From NCBI GenBank assembly GCA_021234155.1, contig JAJEKV010000002.1, forward strand, positions 29,137,115-29,201,114: a DNA stretch of 64,000 bases, written 5' to 3'. A model generated the notes under the pieces. It was not told where the DNA came from. It saw nothing but the letters and a program-made list of their open reading frames with translations, and did no database searches. Every line of letters starts with the position of its first letter. Positions within the stretch are counted from its first letter, which is position 1. The position numbers were made by a program, and so were the translations under genes. This document shows, piece after piece, positions 31,339 through 41,065 of this stretch. This DNA comes from Isoetes taiwanensis. Lineage: Eukaryota > Streptophyta > Lycopodiopsida > Isoetales > Isoetaceae.

Positions 31339-32359
31339 CCCCAATCAAATATGGCATGAGAGGCTTGGCCATGCTAATTTTCAGCTGCTTAAGCAAATGA
31401 AAGACCAAAACTTTGTTACAGACCTGCCCAAAATAAAGTCTCTAGATGGCATTTGTGAAGGCTGTGCTTTGGGAAAGCTTAGTAGAAAAGCCTACAAAAA
31501 AAAACAGGTTAATCGAGCATTCAATGCTCTTGATCTGGTGCATATGGACGTTTGGGGCCCATCTCGAGTAAGATCCATTGGAGGTTCCAGGTATTTCTTA
31601 CTTATCATCGATGATTTCACTAGGAAGAATTGGATCTATTTCATGCACAAGAAAAATGAAGTCTTTGGTCATTTTAAAGTTTGGAAAGCTCTGGCAGAAA
31701 AGTTCCTTGCAGGAGAAGGCATCCATCATGAAACTTCGGTGGCCCATGAACGTCAGCAAAACGGTGTTGTCGAGCGGAAAAATCGCACTGTTCTGGAGTG
31801 TGCTCGCTCCATGATTCTCTCTAAAGGTATTTCGTATAAGTTCTGGGCTGAAGCAGCTAGTACCGCAGTCTTTCTTATTAATCGAGTTCCCACCAAAGCT
31901 GTTTCTGATTGTGTACCTGAGGAAGCATGGTCTGGCTTCAAGCCTTCAGTAGATGGTCTTAAGATTTTTGGGTGCACTGCCTATGCACATCTCTCAAAAG
32001 CTGAAAGGAAACAAGGTAAGCTTTCTGCTAGATCTATCCCTTGTATGTTCGTAGGTTACAGTGACACTGTCAAAGCCTACAAGCTGTATGTTCCTCTCAC
32101 AAATAAGATGATCATCAGGCGCAGTGTTAGCTTCAACGAAACTGATTTCAGTATTGGCTCCAGTGGCCATCCTTTGGTCTTGGATCCTCTCTCTCCTGCT
32201 CATCTTGAAGGAGAAACTTCAGACTCGGATTCTGATCCAGATGAAGTCCTTGCTGCCGACATTCCCATGGACGAAGCTGATCTCCCCTCTGAACCTGAAT
32301 CAGAGCCTGACGTTGAACCAGTCGAGCATGCACCAAGAAGGTCTCACAGGGCTCCCAAG
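31331..32359 (+). pseudogene. Copia integrase with a deletion in the catalytic core
   Basis: The HHCC zinc finger is present (WHERLGHAN ... ICEGCALGK). The first catalytic Asp is in LVHMDVWGP and the catalytic Glu in QQNGVVERKNRT. Between them the copia core normally has 'IKxLRSDNGGEYxSxxFxxF' with the second Asp. Here KVWKALAEKF runs straight into LAGEGIHHETS, so that segment is gone, in frame. Without the second Asp of the DDE triad the integrase should be inactive. The C-terminal part (KIFGCTAYAHLSKAERK, CMFVGYSDTVKAYKLY) is well kept. The frame is interrupted at 32360 by a nested LTR. Confidence 0.9.
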
Positions 32360-32945
32360 TGTTAGTCCTGTGCCTCCTGGTACAGGACTATTCATGCATA
32401 CGACAGACCAGGTCAAGCTCAAGGATCCTCAGTCAACCACGGGTCAGACATCCAAGGCTCCACAGAAGACCAAGCAGCAGACCACGCAGTCAAAGCCTTT
32501 GGCTGTCAACAAGAGGCGCCGCTCAGACAAGTGACGGCCCGTCACCGCCCGCGTCAGCGTCAGCGTGATTCTAGGCACTTCAAGAGGCACCGCCAACATT
32601 CCTGCAAATCAGGCCTCCTTCCAGGAGTCGGCACCGAGATCAGTCAGAGTGTCTATATTGGGCCCAAGGCCATTGTACTATATATATGAGTAGAGTTAGC
32701 TCATAAGTTTTTAGATGAGTTTTGAGTCTTGTCTCCTTTCAGTTTTCTCTCTATTACGAGAGCTCATGTATTTTCATCATTGATATCAAGGAAGCTTATC
32801 ATCTTTATCTCCTTTGTTCTGTTCTCTTCTTTTTCTTCTCTTTCAGCAAATCCCGCGTGACATAGTCCCCCGGACTCTCCTGTTAGATCCACGGGTCCTC
32901 ACAGAGGGCTGTCTTCCAGGAGTTCCCGAACCCAGACCCCAAACA
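32360..32945 (+). mobile_element. Solo LTR (586 bp) nested in copia pol
   Basis: The block starts TGTTAG and ends AAACA (TG...CA). It is flanked by the 5-bp duplication CCAAG (32355-32359 and 32946-32950). It contains a TATA-like CTATATATATGAG near 32680 and no conserved coding. Leaving it out with one duplication (591 nt, 197 codons) makes the integrase and RT frames continuous. The flanking pol is otherwise open, so the insertion is recent or neutral. Family unknown; it is unrelated to the 243-bp host LTR. Confidence 0.9.
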
Positions 32946-32950
32946 CCAAG

Positions 32951-34597
32951 CTTACGGATCGAATGTTGTCCTATCTTGAGAGTAAAAAGCCTAAAAGTTC
33001 CTCTTATATTGCATTCCACAGTGCTGCTTCAGCGGAAGAACCTCAGACCTTTCATGACGCTCTTACTAGTCCAGAGCATCCTTCTTGGAAGCAAGCCATG
33101 GACGAGGAGTTTAATTCCTTACTTGAGAATCACACGTGGACCTTGTGTGACCTGCCCGCAGGGAGAAGAGCCATATCCAGCAAGTGGGTATACAAACTCA
33201 AGTATGACGAACACAATCAGGTGTCTCGTTACAAAGCAAGACTAGTTGCCCGAGGTTGCTCACAAAAGGCTGGAATTGACTATAGTGAGACTTTTGCCCC
33301 TGTGGCCAGGCTCACATCTGTGCGCATTGTACTTGCCTTGGCTGCAGCCCTGGACCTTGATTTGCAGCAAATGGATGTGAAGTCTGCATTTCTGCATGGC
33401 AAGCTTGATGATGAAGTGTACATGAAGCAACCACCAGGCTATCAGGTATCAGGCAAAGAAGAACAGGTCTGTAAACTTAACCGAGCCATCTATGGGCTCA
33501 AACAGTCCCCTCGCCTGTGGTACAAAACTATTCATGCATTCTTCACCTCTCACGGTTTTAGCCGGAGCAATGCAGATTGGAATGTATATGTTAAGAGGCA
33601 TGGCACTGACCTTCTTCTTATTGTCCTCTATGTAGATGACCTTATCTTAGCATCCAATCAGCAGTCTTTGATGCAGCAAATGAAGGCAAGTCTTGCTCAA
33701 AAGTTCCACATGACAGATCTTGGTGAGCTGAAATACTTTTTAGGGATGCAAGTTCTCCGTGACAGAGGTGCTCACACCATTACTCTTCATCAGTCTAAGG
33801 GTATTGCTTCTCTTCTTCAAAAATGCAAGATGGACTCATGTCGGGAGGTAGGCACTCCGTCTATTAATTGCTCCTTGACATTTGAATCTCCTTCTAAAAA
33901 CAGCACCATAGATGCTTTGGATGTGCCCTACAGAAGCATAGTCGGTTCACTCATGCATTTTATGGTTTGCACCCGCCCTGACATCGCCGAGAGTGTCATA
34001 ACTGTCAGCCAATTCATGGAAAGTCCTGGTCCTTCACACTGGCAGGCTGTGAAACGCATCCTTAGGTATCTCAAAGCCACTCCTCATGTCGGGATTTGCT
34101 ACCAAGGTTCACATCCTACCAAGCTTCTTTTATCCGGTCATGTTGATGCCGATCATGCTGGAGAGACTGCTACCCGCAAATCTCGCACTGGCTTCTGCTT
34201 TCAGCTGCAAGGGGGAGTTGTCAGTTGGTGCAGCAAAAAACAGAAGGCTACAGCAGTTAGTACATGTGAATCCGAGTATATGGCAATTTGTGCAGCTGTT
34301 AAAGAAGCCATTTGGCTCAGAAGACTTCTGAAAGAAATAGGTGCAGAACAGGCAGGGCCAACTCTGATCCTGAATGATAATAAGGCAGCAGTGAGCCTAG
34401 TAAAGAACCCCAACAACTTTACTAAGGCAAAACATATCGAGACCCAGTTCCATTTCAGCAGAGAAAAAGTAGATGAAGGGAAGGTGGACATCCAGCATCT
34501 CAGCACACATCTTATGACAGCAGATGTGTTCACTAAACCACTCCCGAAGAAAAGGTTTCATGAATGTATTGAAGAGATGGGGATGATTCCAGTTTGA
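32951..34597 (+). pseudogene. Copia reverse transcriptase and RNase H, open frame
   Basis: The frame is uninterrupted. RT motifs in order: WTLCDLPAGRRAISSKWVYK, ARLVARGCSQKAGIDYSETF, LQQMDVKSAFLHG, VYMKQPPGY, and the catalytic LYVDDLILASN with Tyr-Val-Asp-Asp at 33629-33640. RNase H follows, with VDADHAGETATRKSRTGFCF and VSTCESEYMAICAAVKEAIWLRR. The end (MTADVFTKPLPKKRFHECIEEMGM) is the usual copia C-terminus. Catalytic residues appear intact, yet the element as a whole is defective upstream. Confidence 0.92.
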
Positions 34598-34750
34598 AGC
34601 AGTCACGTTTCATGAAGGCTATGTTTAAGTTGAAGCATTTAGAGTAGTTTCTTTCAAAAGCATTGTTTAAGTTCAGTCTTTTGTACTTAGCATATGCTGT
34701 TGAATTCCTTTTGTCTGCAGAGATGTAACATTGTAGACAAAGTCATACTT

Positions 34751-34759
34751 GAGGGGGAG
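34751..34759 (+). promoter_or_regulatory. Polypurine tract of the copia element
   Basis: GAGGGGGAG lies directly before the 3' LTR. It is the expected primer for plus-strand DNA synthesis. Confidence 0.85.
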
Positions 34760-35002
34760 TGTTGGTTATATTGTATTAACCATTGACAAGAATGACGTTT
34801 GTCTTTTACTGTGGTAACAGTTTGGTGGACACTAGGTTTTACACAGGGTTTTTAGTTCCATAGATTTAGGGACTTCCATTGAGTGCTCCTGAATTTAGGC
34901 ATGACGGTGAGGCTGCTATTTGTAGCACCGCCACAGATGTATAAGATCAGAATTATTCTCAATGAAAGAAGCTTTTTCGTGTTCAGTTTCTGTTTATCAT
35001 TA
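34760..35002 (+). repeat. Copia 3' LTR (243 bp)
   Basis: It is identical to the 5' LTR apart from three positions (34985, 34990 and 34991). It is followed by the duplicated TTATC at 35003-35007 and then by hAT element sequence. Confidence 0.95.
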
Positions 35003-35690
35003 TTATCATTACATTTATATGTATTTGTATTTAACCTTGGCGAAACTTTTGAATTAAATATTGCTTTAAACTTTCAATTGCCTATCTTTTCTAACTAGAA
35101 AAATAAAAAAATGCAAATTCAATAGCTTTAGGTATATTGTACTACAATTACAAATAATAATCGGCAATCGAGGAACATAAGATAATATGAAAAAGCTTTA
35201 ACAGATGCTCAAAGCATAGCTTATAATATCCAAAATCGAAACTACGTTTAATGTAATCACACCCTTCTAAATATGGCGATCAAATTGCACTTATCTTTAA
35301 CCCTTGAAGGAAGATGTTAGTTTAGGCATCTAGATGGATATTGGCCATCTAATGGTATATGTAGCAGAAATTCATAGTTTGGAAACTACTATCACTGATG
35401 ATGGTAGGTGGGGATGTGTAAAAATCTTTAATAAGAATTCATTTTGTTTGGCTATTAATGATTTAACATTTAAATATTGCAATGTAAAGAAAGGCTAATC
35501 CCTTTTTCTTTAAAGAAAATGGCAAAAATAGTTTGGCTAATCCTAAAAAAATAATGGAATACTTGTTTTAACTATGGCTATTTTTTATTTTTTTAAATAA
35601 AATCTCCCTTCATAAAATTCGCCGCAAAAATTGCCTAGATCCCCAAAAAAATCGCCATTTGGCTATTAATAGCCACTAATTTTTTCTATG

Positions 35691-35698
35691 ACTGGATC
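35691..35698. repeat. 8-bp target-site duplication, right copy (ACTGGATC)
   Basis: This is the exact partner of 29394-29401. PPO coding sequence resumes here on the minus strand. Confidence 0.9.
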
Positions 35699-36376
35699 GC
35701 CAAACTCGTCGAAGAAAACAAAGGCAGAGTTTAGTCATTCCCTGTCTTTGAATTCCTTGCGGCCGAGCTTCTTTTTCCAGATCCACCAAATTCTATCGGC
35801 ATTGCCATGGTGGGCGAAGAAGATGGGATCAATTCCGCCAGAATAGAGGGCACCCACGTCCTCATAAGGGGCATTGTTTCCTTCCGTCCAAAAATGAACA
35901 AATCCATGGGAATTGTTTTCCAATGTACCCACGCCAGAAGTTTTTACAGATTCAGCTGTGTAACTTTGCCCCATAAACAAACTTGCAGTCTTCGCCGAGC
36001 TAACAATCTGCTAGTACATAACAGAGTATTTCTCTTTGAGTCCAACAATGAAGCCTTCTTGACGTAGAAATCTGGGATTGAATTGGGCAGAGGAGAAACG
36101 ACAGATTGGTTGTCCCAATTCCAAAAAGGAGGAGTAAATGTTGGATCCGTGAGCAGATTTTGCAGAATCCGCTCGTGGAAATAGAGATGCCACCTAAGTA
36201 TCCAGCTAAAATGCACATCGAAGGCATTCTGAGTACCAGGCTGTACCAATCTGCTATCGCGGAAAACACAATGGATATATGCCTAGTTGATCTACTTGCA
36301 CGGATCATCGTCTGGAAGAGCCCCCAGTAATTCGTATGCCTTGCTATGCGAAGCTTGGAATTCAAAGACAAACAGA
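35691..36376 (-). pseudogene. Polyphenol oxidase (tyrosinase family) pseudogene, main piece
   Basis: Plant PPOs are type-3 copper enzymes that oxidise phenols to quinones. The minus strand keeps the family order: SKAYELLGALPDDDP, AYIHCVF (CuA His-Cys), RWHLYFHERILQNLL and PFWNWDNQ (CuA, with residues lost around the second His), then HGFVHFW and DPIFFAHHGNADRIWWIWK (CuB, both His pairs present). The end is LNSAFVFFDEFGDP of the DWL domain. It is dead: TAG stops at 36292-36294 and 36283-36285, a frameshift near 35970, and TGA at 35735-35737 where the DWL Trp codon (TGG) is expected. The frame continues at 29401 across the hAT insertion. An upstream frame (36362-36547) with a hydrophobic MLLFLTAIFLEARCA could be its signal peptide. 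Confidence 0.9.
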
Positions 36377-36547
36377 ATAGATCAAGTTAGAAAAGCCTGT
36401 TGAAGAGCCTACTGCCAGCCTGTTGAAAAGAGTGGTCGGAACTGCACATCTAGCCTCAAGAAAAATCGCTGTCAGGAATAGTAGCATACCTGCTTGGTCG
36501 CCATCTGCAGCCTGCCCATATGAAGCGCAGCCCTCCCGACCGCACAA
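36377..36547 (-). pseudogene. Possible N-terminal (signal-peptide) part of the PPO pseudogene
   Basis: This minus-strand frame has GMLLFLTAIFLEARCAVP, a plausible secretory signal, 40 or so codons upstream of the recognisable PPO sequence but in a different frame. Placement next to PPO is the only reason to link them. Confidence 0.3.
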
Positions 36548-37120
36548 ACGCAGGAATCCAAACCCTAGATTCCCCTGTTTGGAATCCTGGGTGCCAGCAT
36601 CAGCTTATACTATATTTACATACAAATACAACAACAAGCCATGCAAAACTATGGTTTGTGATTTCGGCAAGATTATGGCGGCTAGAAGAATATAGTGACC
36701 CAAAATTCTTGAATGGCTGTTGCATGCTCTACCGCTGCGGACCTCTGTCGCACAACATAGCCAGATCCAGTGATAGTGCAGCGGGCAAGCGAGGAAGGGT
36801 CAGTCTTGCCATACCCATACGCTCAAAAAGAAGCCTGAACATGAAACCTGTACCCTGTTCTTCTCAGCCTTAATATCATCGGATTTGTGGACGCTCCTGC
36901 TGTATGTATCATGCTCATCAAATCGCCAGATTCAAAGAAGAATCCTCAAGGCATCTGCTGTTGCCTTATAGCCAAATCGCATGTCCTATTCTGTCCTCAC
37001 ACCGTCAGTACGTGCTCTGGGATCGTACATTCAGGAGGTACTGGATCTGTGAGCTCACCTTTGCCCTGCTTGGCTGCCCGCTGATCAGGCACTACGGGTG
37101 CGGTGCATGAGTGTATATAT
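36548..37120. other. Upstream flank of the PPO relic; no gene
   Basis: No coding signal is seen. A 20-base phrase TTATGGCGGCTAGAAGAATA at about 36673 is identical to one inside the distal PPO piece near 29335. Confidence 0.4.
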
Positions 37121-37129
37121 TTGTGTGTT

Positions 37130-37320
37130 TTTGCATTTTTTATATTGGAACAGTTTGTCAGCAGGCTTATTGCTGCCACGGTTTTTCCCTCGAAAACCCT
37201 TCGGGGCGGGGATTTTTTAATCCGGGTAGTAATCCGCTTGCTGCGCTTTTGTATTGGGTCCCATAGACCGATTGGTCTCCGTGGACGATAAAAATACCTT
37301 CCTTCCTTCCTTCCTTCCTC
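37130..37320 (+). mobile_element. LINE family C, 3' end only, with (CCTT)n tail
   Basis: GGTTTTTCCCTCGAAAACCC, then TTCGGGGCGGGG, TTTTTTAATCC and TTGGGTCCCATAGACCGATTGG match the 3' UTR of the LINE at 58.8-60.3 kb. It ends GATAAAAATAC followed by a CCTT array (37297-37318). No RT coding is attached, so the copy is severely 5'-truncated. Confidence 0.85.
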
Positions 37321-39087
37321 AATATAAATCGCAAGCACTATGTTCTTGCCCTCTTCCAGCTTGAAGCTATTGCCATATCGCCAGGATGGCTATTCTGACA
37401 ATAATCAAGCATGGGAGAGATCCTTGGCTGAGCTTTAAATTAATACACTTAGAAGAAATTGCTCTGGGACATTCTTCCGCCATAACCAGTTTTGTTCAAG
37501 CTGCCATTTTCTTAAAAGAATCTGCAAATCTGTCGAACCCAACGATGGTAGGCAAAGACCCTAAACCAAACATCAGGCAGAGCGTGTCTATTAGACCTGG
37601 ACTCTCATGTTGCAGAAAACTCTTTTCTAATAATTGGCTCTGGATATGGTGCAAAGGCGGCCTGTGGAACTTCAAGGCGAGAGATGAGCAAGCAAAACGA
37701 GCCCCCTTCTTGATTCTGATGTGTTCTTGCTCTGAATCATTCTCTGCTAGATAGAATAGAACAAAATCCCCGATGTTTTTGGAGATGGATCACAAACTGG
37801 TTTGAAAATCCATCCACAATACTTTACGGTAATCAATCCGCTTCCATCAAAGTCTGGTTTACAAAGAAATTGCTTAGGAAGTTGGGTGCAGGCTTTGAAT
37901 AGGTTCAACAAGAAGATTTATGGCTTTTGAAGGAAATCGACAAGATAGATTCGCTCTCCGTCTCTGCACAAGTCCCGGTCGCAGTAGTGAGTCACAAGTC
38001 AGACTCTGTGTTTTTCCATCTAGTCGATGTTCGTTCCTTTTATAGCCTATACGACCTTTTGGAAATAAAGGTTTCTTTTGTTGAGGGAGACCCTTTTCCT
38101 TAATATAGGATCTTTCGTTCAAATATATCCCCCCTTGGATATCCTTCGGCATACCCTTTTTTTAATCACGGGTTGCCTTTTTTTATAATGCAATGGTCTA
38201 ACATGTGTTTAACATAATTTCCTATGCCCCTAACTTTGGGCACACATATTACTGTATTACAGAACACAGATCATGATAATGTAATTCCTATTGATGATTT
38301 GATTCTCCTATAACAACAGATTCTTTCCAAGATGTGCTAACCTCCTGACCTGTATTGTATCTGGCTATGTATGTGGGTCAAACATGGACTGATATGATTG
38401 GGTGCTTGTGAATTTTACATTGTGACGAATTATGTATACGTGTGTATATATGGGTCACACGTGGACTGATATGACTGGATGTTGCAAAAGAAGTATTTTT
38501 TAGGTTGTGAAGAATTGTTGATTTTCTTCAATTGGATACAAAGTGCAGCCTCAAAAGAACATGACGTTTTAGAGCATGAAAAGCTAAGTTGATACTAAGG
38601 ACTAAAACAAGAAATGCTTGGGGCATAAAGATTATTGCACCTTGCATAAAATAAGGAACACGGCTAAAAAGAGGGAAAATAACTCCTGGTAGGCATCCGA
38701 GAAAAAGGGGGAAAATTCTTCTTGTAGGCATCCTAGAAGCATTGCTCTGCTTAAGGAATTTAATTTTCATAGCATGCAAATGGGTTTCTTCATTGTCCAC
38801 CTAAGAAATTTACTATTATAAGCATGCAATTGAGTTTCTTTGACATGTGACTAGTTAGTCTTCTCTAAGGGAACTAAAAACATTGTTTGTTAATTTCTGC
38901 ACTTGAAACCTTGGTATTAGTAATGATATTATCTTAGAGAACATATTAGTCAACACGCATTGTAAATGCTACCACTCAATTGTTGAACTTGGCTTTGAGT
39001 CACAATGTGGATAATGCATATGCAAAACATAGACAGCTGTAACTTTCCCAACATACATGCTAAAAAATAGCCTCCTGGTCTAATAGA

Positions 39088-39412
39088 ATTTGTGATCAAA
39101 GAGGGCTCTCCATGAAAAACTCTACCATTAAAATGGCATTTTTCTATAAATTTGTCTAAATGTCAACTATCATGCAACCATGTTCTTTTAAGGTCGTCTA
39201 AAACTATAGGAAACTTTTGAGGTGAATCTCAAATTCTAAATCCCATTTTGTAATGGAAGTTGTAATCAAAAAGGGCTATCCATGAACTCTACCATTAAAA
39301 TGGCATTTTTCCATAAATTTGTCCAAATGTCAACTATCATGCAACCATGTTCTTTTAAGGTCGTTCAAGACACATAGGGAACTTTTGAGGTGAATCTCAA
39401 ATCTTGTATACC
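39088..39412. repeat. Tandem duplication, period about 167 bp
   Basis: The phrase TCTACCATTAAAATGGCATT at 39121 recurs at 39288, and the following CAACTATCATGCAACCATGT and TTTTGAGGTGAATCTCAAAT also recur. Differences are a handful of substitutions and a short indel. Confidence 0.85.
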
Positions 39413-39525
39413 ATTTTGAGGACACTTTGAGCATCTCATGGTTTGAGATCCAGTTGGAGATGTTTCTCACCCCAATTCCAAGTTGACACAAACTCCCTCA
39501 TAGTGCATTTAGGAAAGAGAAACAT

Positions 39526-39566
39526 TTGCGGTGGCCTTGGCCGCCGCGATAAGTTTCTTGTATAGA
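39526..39566 (+). repeat. Dispersed GC-hairpin motif, copy 4
   Basis: TTTGCGGTGGCCTTGGCCGC is followed by CGCGATAAGTTTCTTGTATA, matching the copies at 13.3 and 25.6 kb. Confidence 0.7.
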
Positions 39567-40049
39567 TACTTTTTTTTTCCCCCAAAAAAAACTCGAAGCT
39601 TTTTTTGCCCCAATTTTTGGTGCCCATCAGGCTTCAGCATCACAGCAACCTCAGGCAATCCGCATCCGCTCATTTACGCCATCTGTATGTTTCATATTTG
39701 TGCTATTGCAGATACAATCTTTGCATTTTGTAGGCGACGACCTGGAAGATAGAACAACAGAGTTGATTATGAAAATGGCCTATATGAATCATAATTGATT
39801 TGATCATTGGCACCTATTCTTGCAGCAAGATTAGTTCTTCCAGCATCGATATGTCTTAATATGGCTAAGAGCGCATTGTTTTCTTATTAGAATAAGGCTT
39901 CTGTATTAGTAGAAAAAGAAGATTGCATTGGAAGAATAAACAATCAAGACAGGAATAAAGAAAGGGGTAAGCTCTATGAAGAGCTCTTTGGAGCAGAAGA
40001 AAAATCAGATGATGAGGAGGCCCTTCAAGATGTGCATGTGGATGAGTAG

Positions 40050-41020
40050 AGTGGAGAAATTAGCTGCAATTTAGAATCTTCTGGTAGTAATACATCCAAG
40101 GGAAAATTTATTCTAGAATGGCAAGGCCCACATCCATGGATTCTTCATGACAATGAAAGAATAAAATGCAAGTGGTGTATGTATTATAAAAGGTCAAGCA
40201 TGATAATTTATATGCTTCTACGGGGCCACACCTTTTAAAATAACAGCTTTTAAAAAACATGAGAAGAGGGCTCTGATCATAAAGCGGCTAAGGTGGAATG
40301 GAGTTTGAAAGAGAAAGGCGTGAAACCATCGTGAGTAGTTTGGAGAATCAGCTTGGAGCACATGAGCAAAAGGGGTCGTTTGCATGAAGGTACTTCATTT
40401 CATTTCATCTAGAAATATTGCTTTAAGCAATTATCAGCCTATGGAGCTTTTGTTTGAGTTGAATACTCCCAATGCTCCAAATCCAGAAATGTATGGTTCT
40501 TATACAAATGAAATTAGTTGAAAGGAGATGTTGTTTGTGATGAGAGATGTAGCAAGACATGCAATCAAACGGCAAATTTAAGCTGCCCTTTTTTTTAGCA
40601 TTTGCATAGAATGAAAGCACATATGTTGTTAATGAAAAGCATCTAATTGTTTACGTTGTCCTTCCAAAGTTTGGTGGAGAGATCAAAACCATGTTTTATA
40701 AGATTTTAGAATTGGAAAGTGGTACAGCTACATGCTTGATGGAGGCCATTAGGAAGAGGACGGAAATATTGGATATGAGAGATATCTAGACATGATGAAG
40801 TTATGGCAAGTTATCATGCATACGCCAGTTAGTAATGCTGCATTAGTAGTGCTGCATGTGAAAGGGAATTCTCCAAGCAAAATATACTGAAGACACCTTT
40901 GAGAAATCAAATGTGCGGAAATACTTTGGAAGCATATATGTTGCTTGGAAGTCAGTACCTTATTACGGAAGGACATCAATTGGGGTGATGTATTTGAGAC
41001 ATGATCAAGTACTTGTCATA
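40050..41020 (+). pseudogene. hAT transposase relic (zinc finger 862/TTF-like type)
   Basis: The plus strand from about 40100 reads KGKFILEWQGPHPWILHDNE and IKCKWCMYY, like the N-terminal TTF/BED-type zinc finger ('W...PWL.....+M.C..C'). From about 40850 the text is AACEREFSKQNILKTPLRNQ followed by LEAYMLLGSQYLI, a good match to the hAT C-terminal dimerisation region ('CERxFSxxNxIKTxLRNxM...LExLMxL'). Stops and frameshifts abound, and the RNase-H-like core between is almost all missing. No terminal repeats or duplication were located. It is a candidate relative of an autonomous source for a hAT element, but no sequence links it to the two non-autonomous copies in this window. Confidence 0.75.
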
Positions 41021-41065
41021 GAAGAGGTTGAAAACCAAATGTTAGAAGATGATTTGAGTGTATAA

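Larger units (their letters stand above)
29510..35002 (+). mobile_element. Ty1/copia LTR retrotransposon, 5,493 bp, with nested solo LTR
   Basis: Two 243-bp LTRs differ at three positions. The duplicated target TTATC flanks the element (29505-29509 and 35003-35007). A primer-binding site starting TGGTATC directly follows the 5' LTR, and a purine tract GAGGGGGAG precedes the 3' LTR. The internal order is gag, protease, integrase, RT, RNase H, which defines copia. LTRs begin TG and end TA, not CA. The gag 5' half and part of the integrase core are damaged, so it is not autonomous. It lies inside the hAT element. Confidence 0.95.
29402..35690. mobile_element. hAT-type element splitting the PPO gene; itself split by a copia element
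   Basis: The left end is CAGGGAAAAAATTA and the right end, read inverted, is CATAGAAAAAATTA, an imperfect terminal inverted repeat. Flanks are the 8-bp duplication ACTGGATC. Without the copia insertion (29510-35002 plus one 5-bp duplication) the element is about 790 bp, close to the 752-bp copy at 1918-2669. The right end inverted shares GCCAAATGGCGATTTTTT and the AAAAAAATAAAAAAT-AGCCAT block with that copy, so they are one family. No transposase is encoded. Confidence 0.85.
37321..40050. other. No recognised gene; tandem duplications
   Basis: A minus-strand frame at 37874-38152 has no recognised family. A diverged two-copy repeat (GGACTGATATGA) lies at about 38360-38475. A clearer 167-bp duplication is at 39088-39412 and a GC-hairpin motif at 39526-39566. 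Confidence 0.5.

Noticed and set aside
37874-38152. 92-codon minus-strand frame, as a possible organelle-derived gene
   Set aside because: No recognised plastid or mitochondrial protein; basic composition only.
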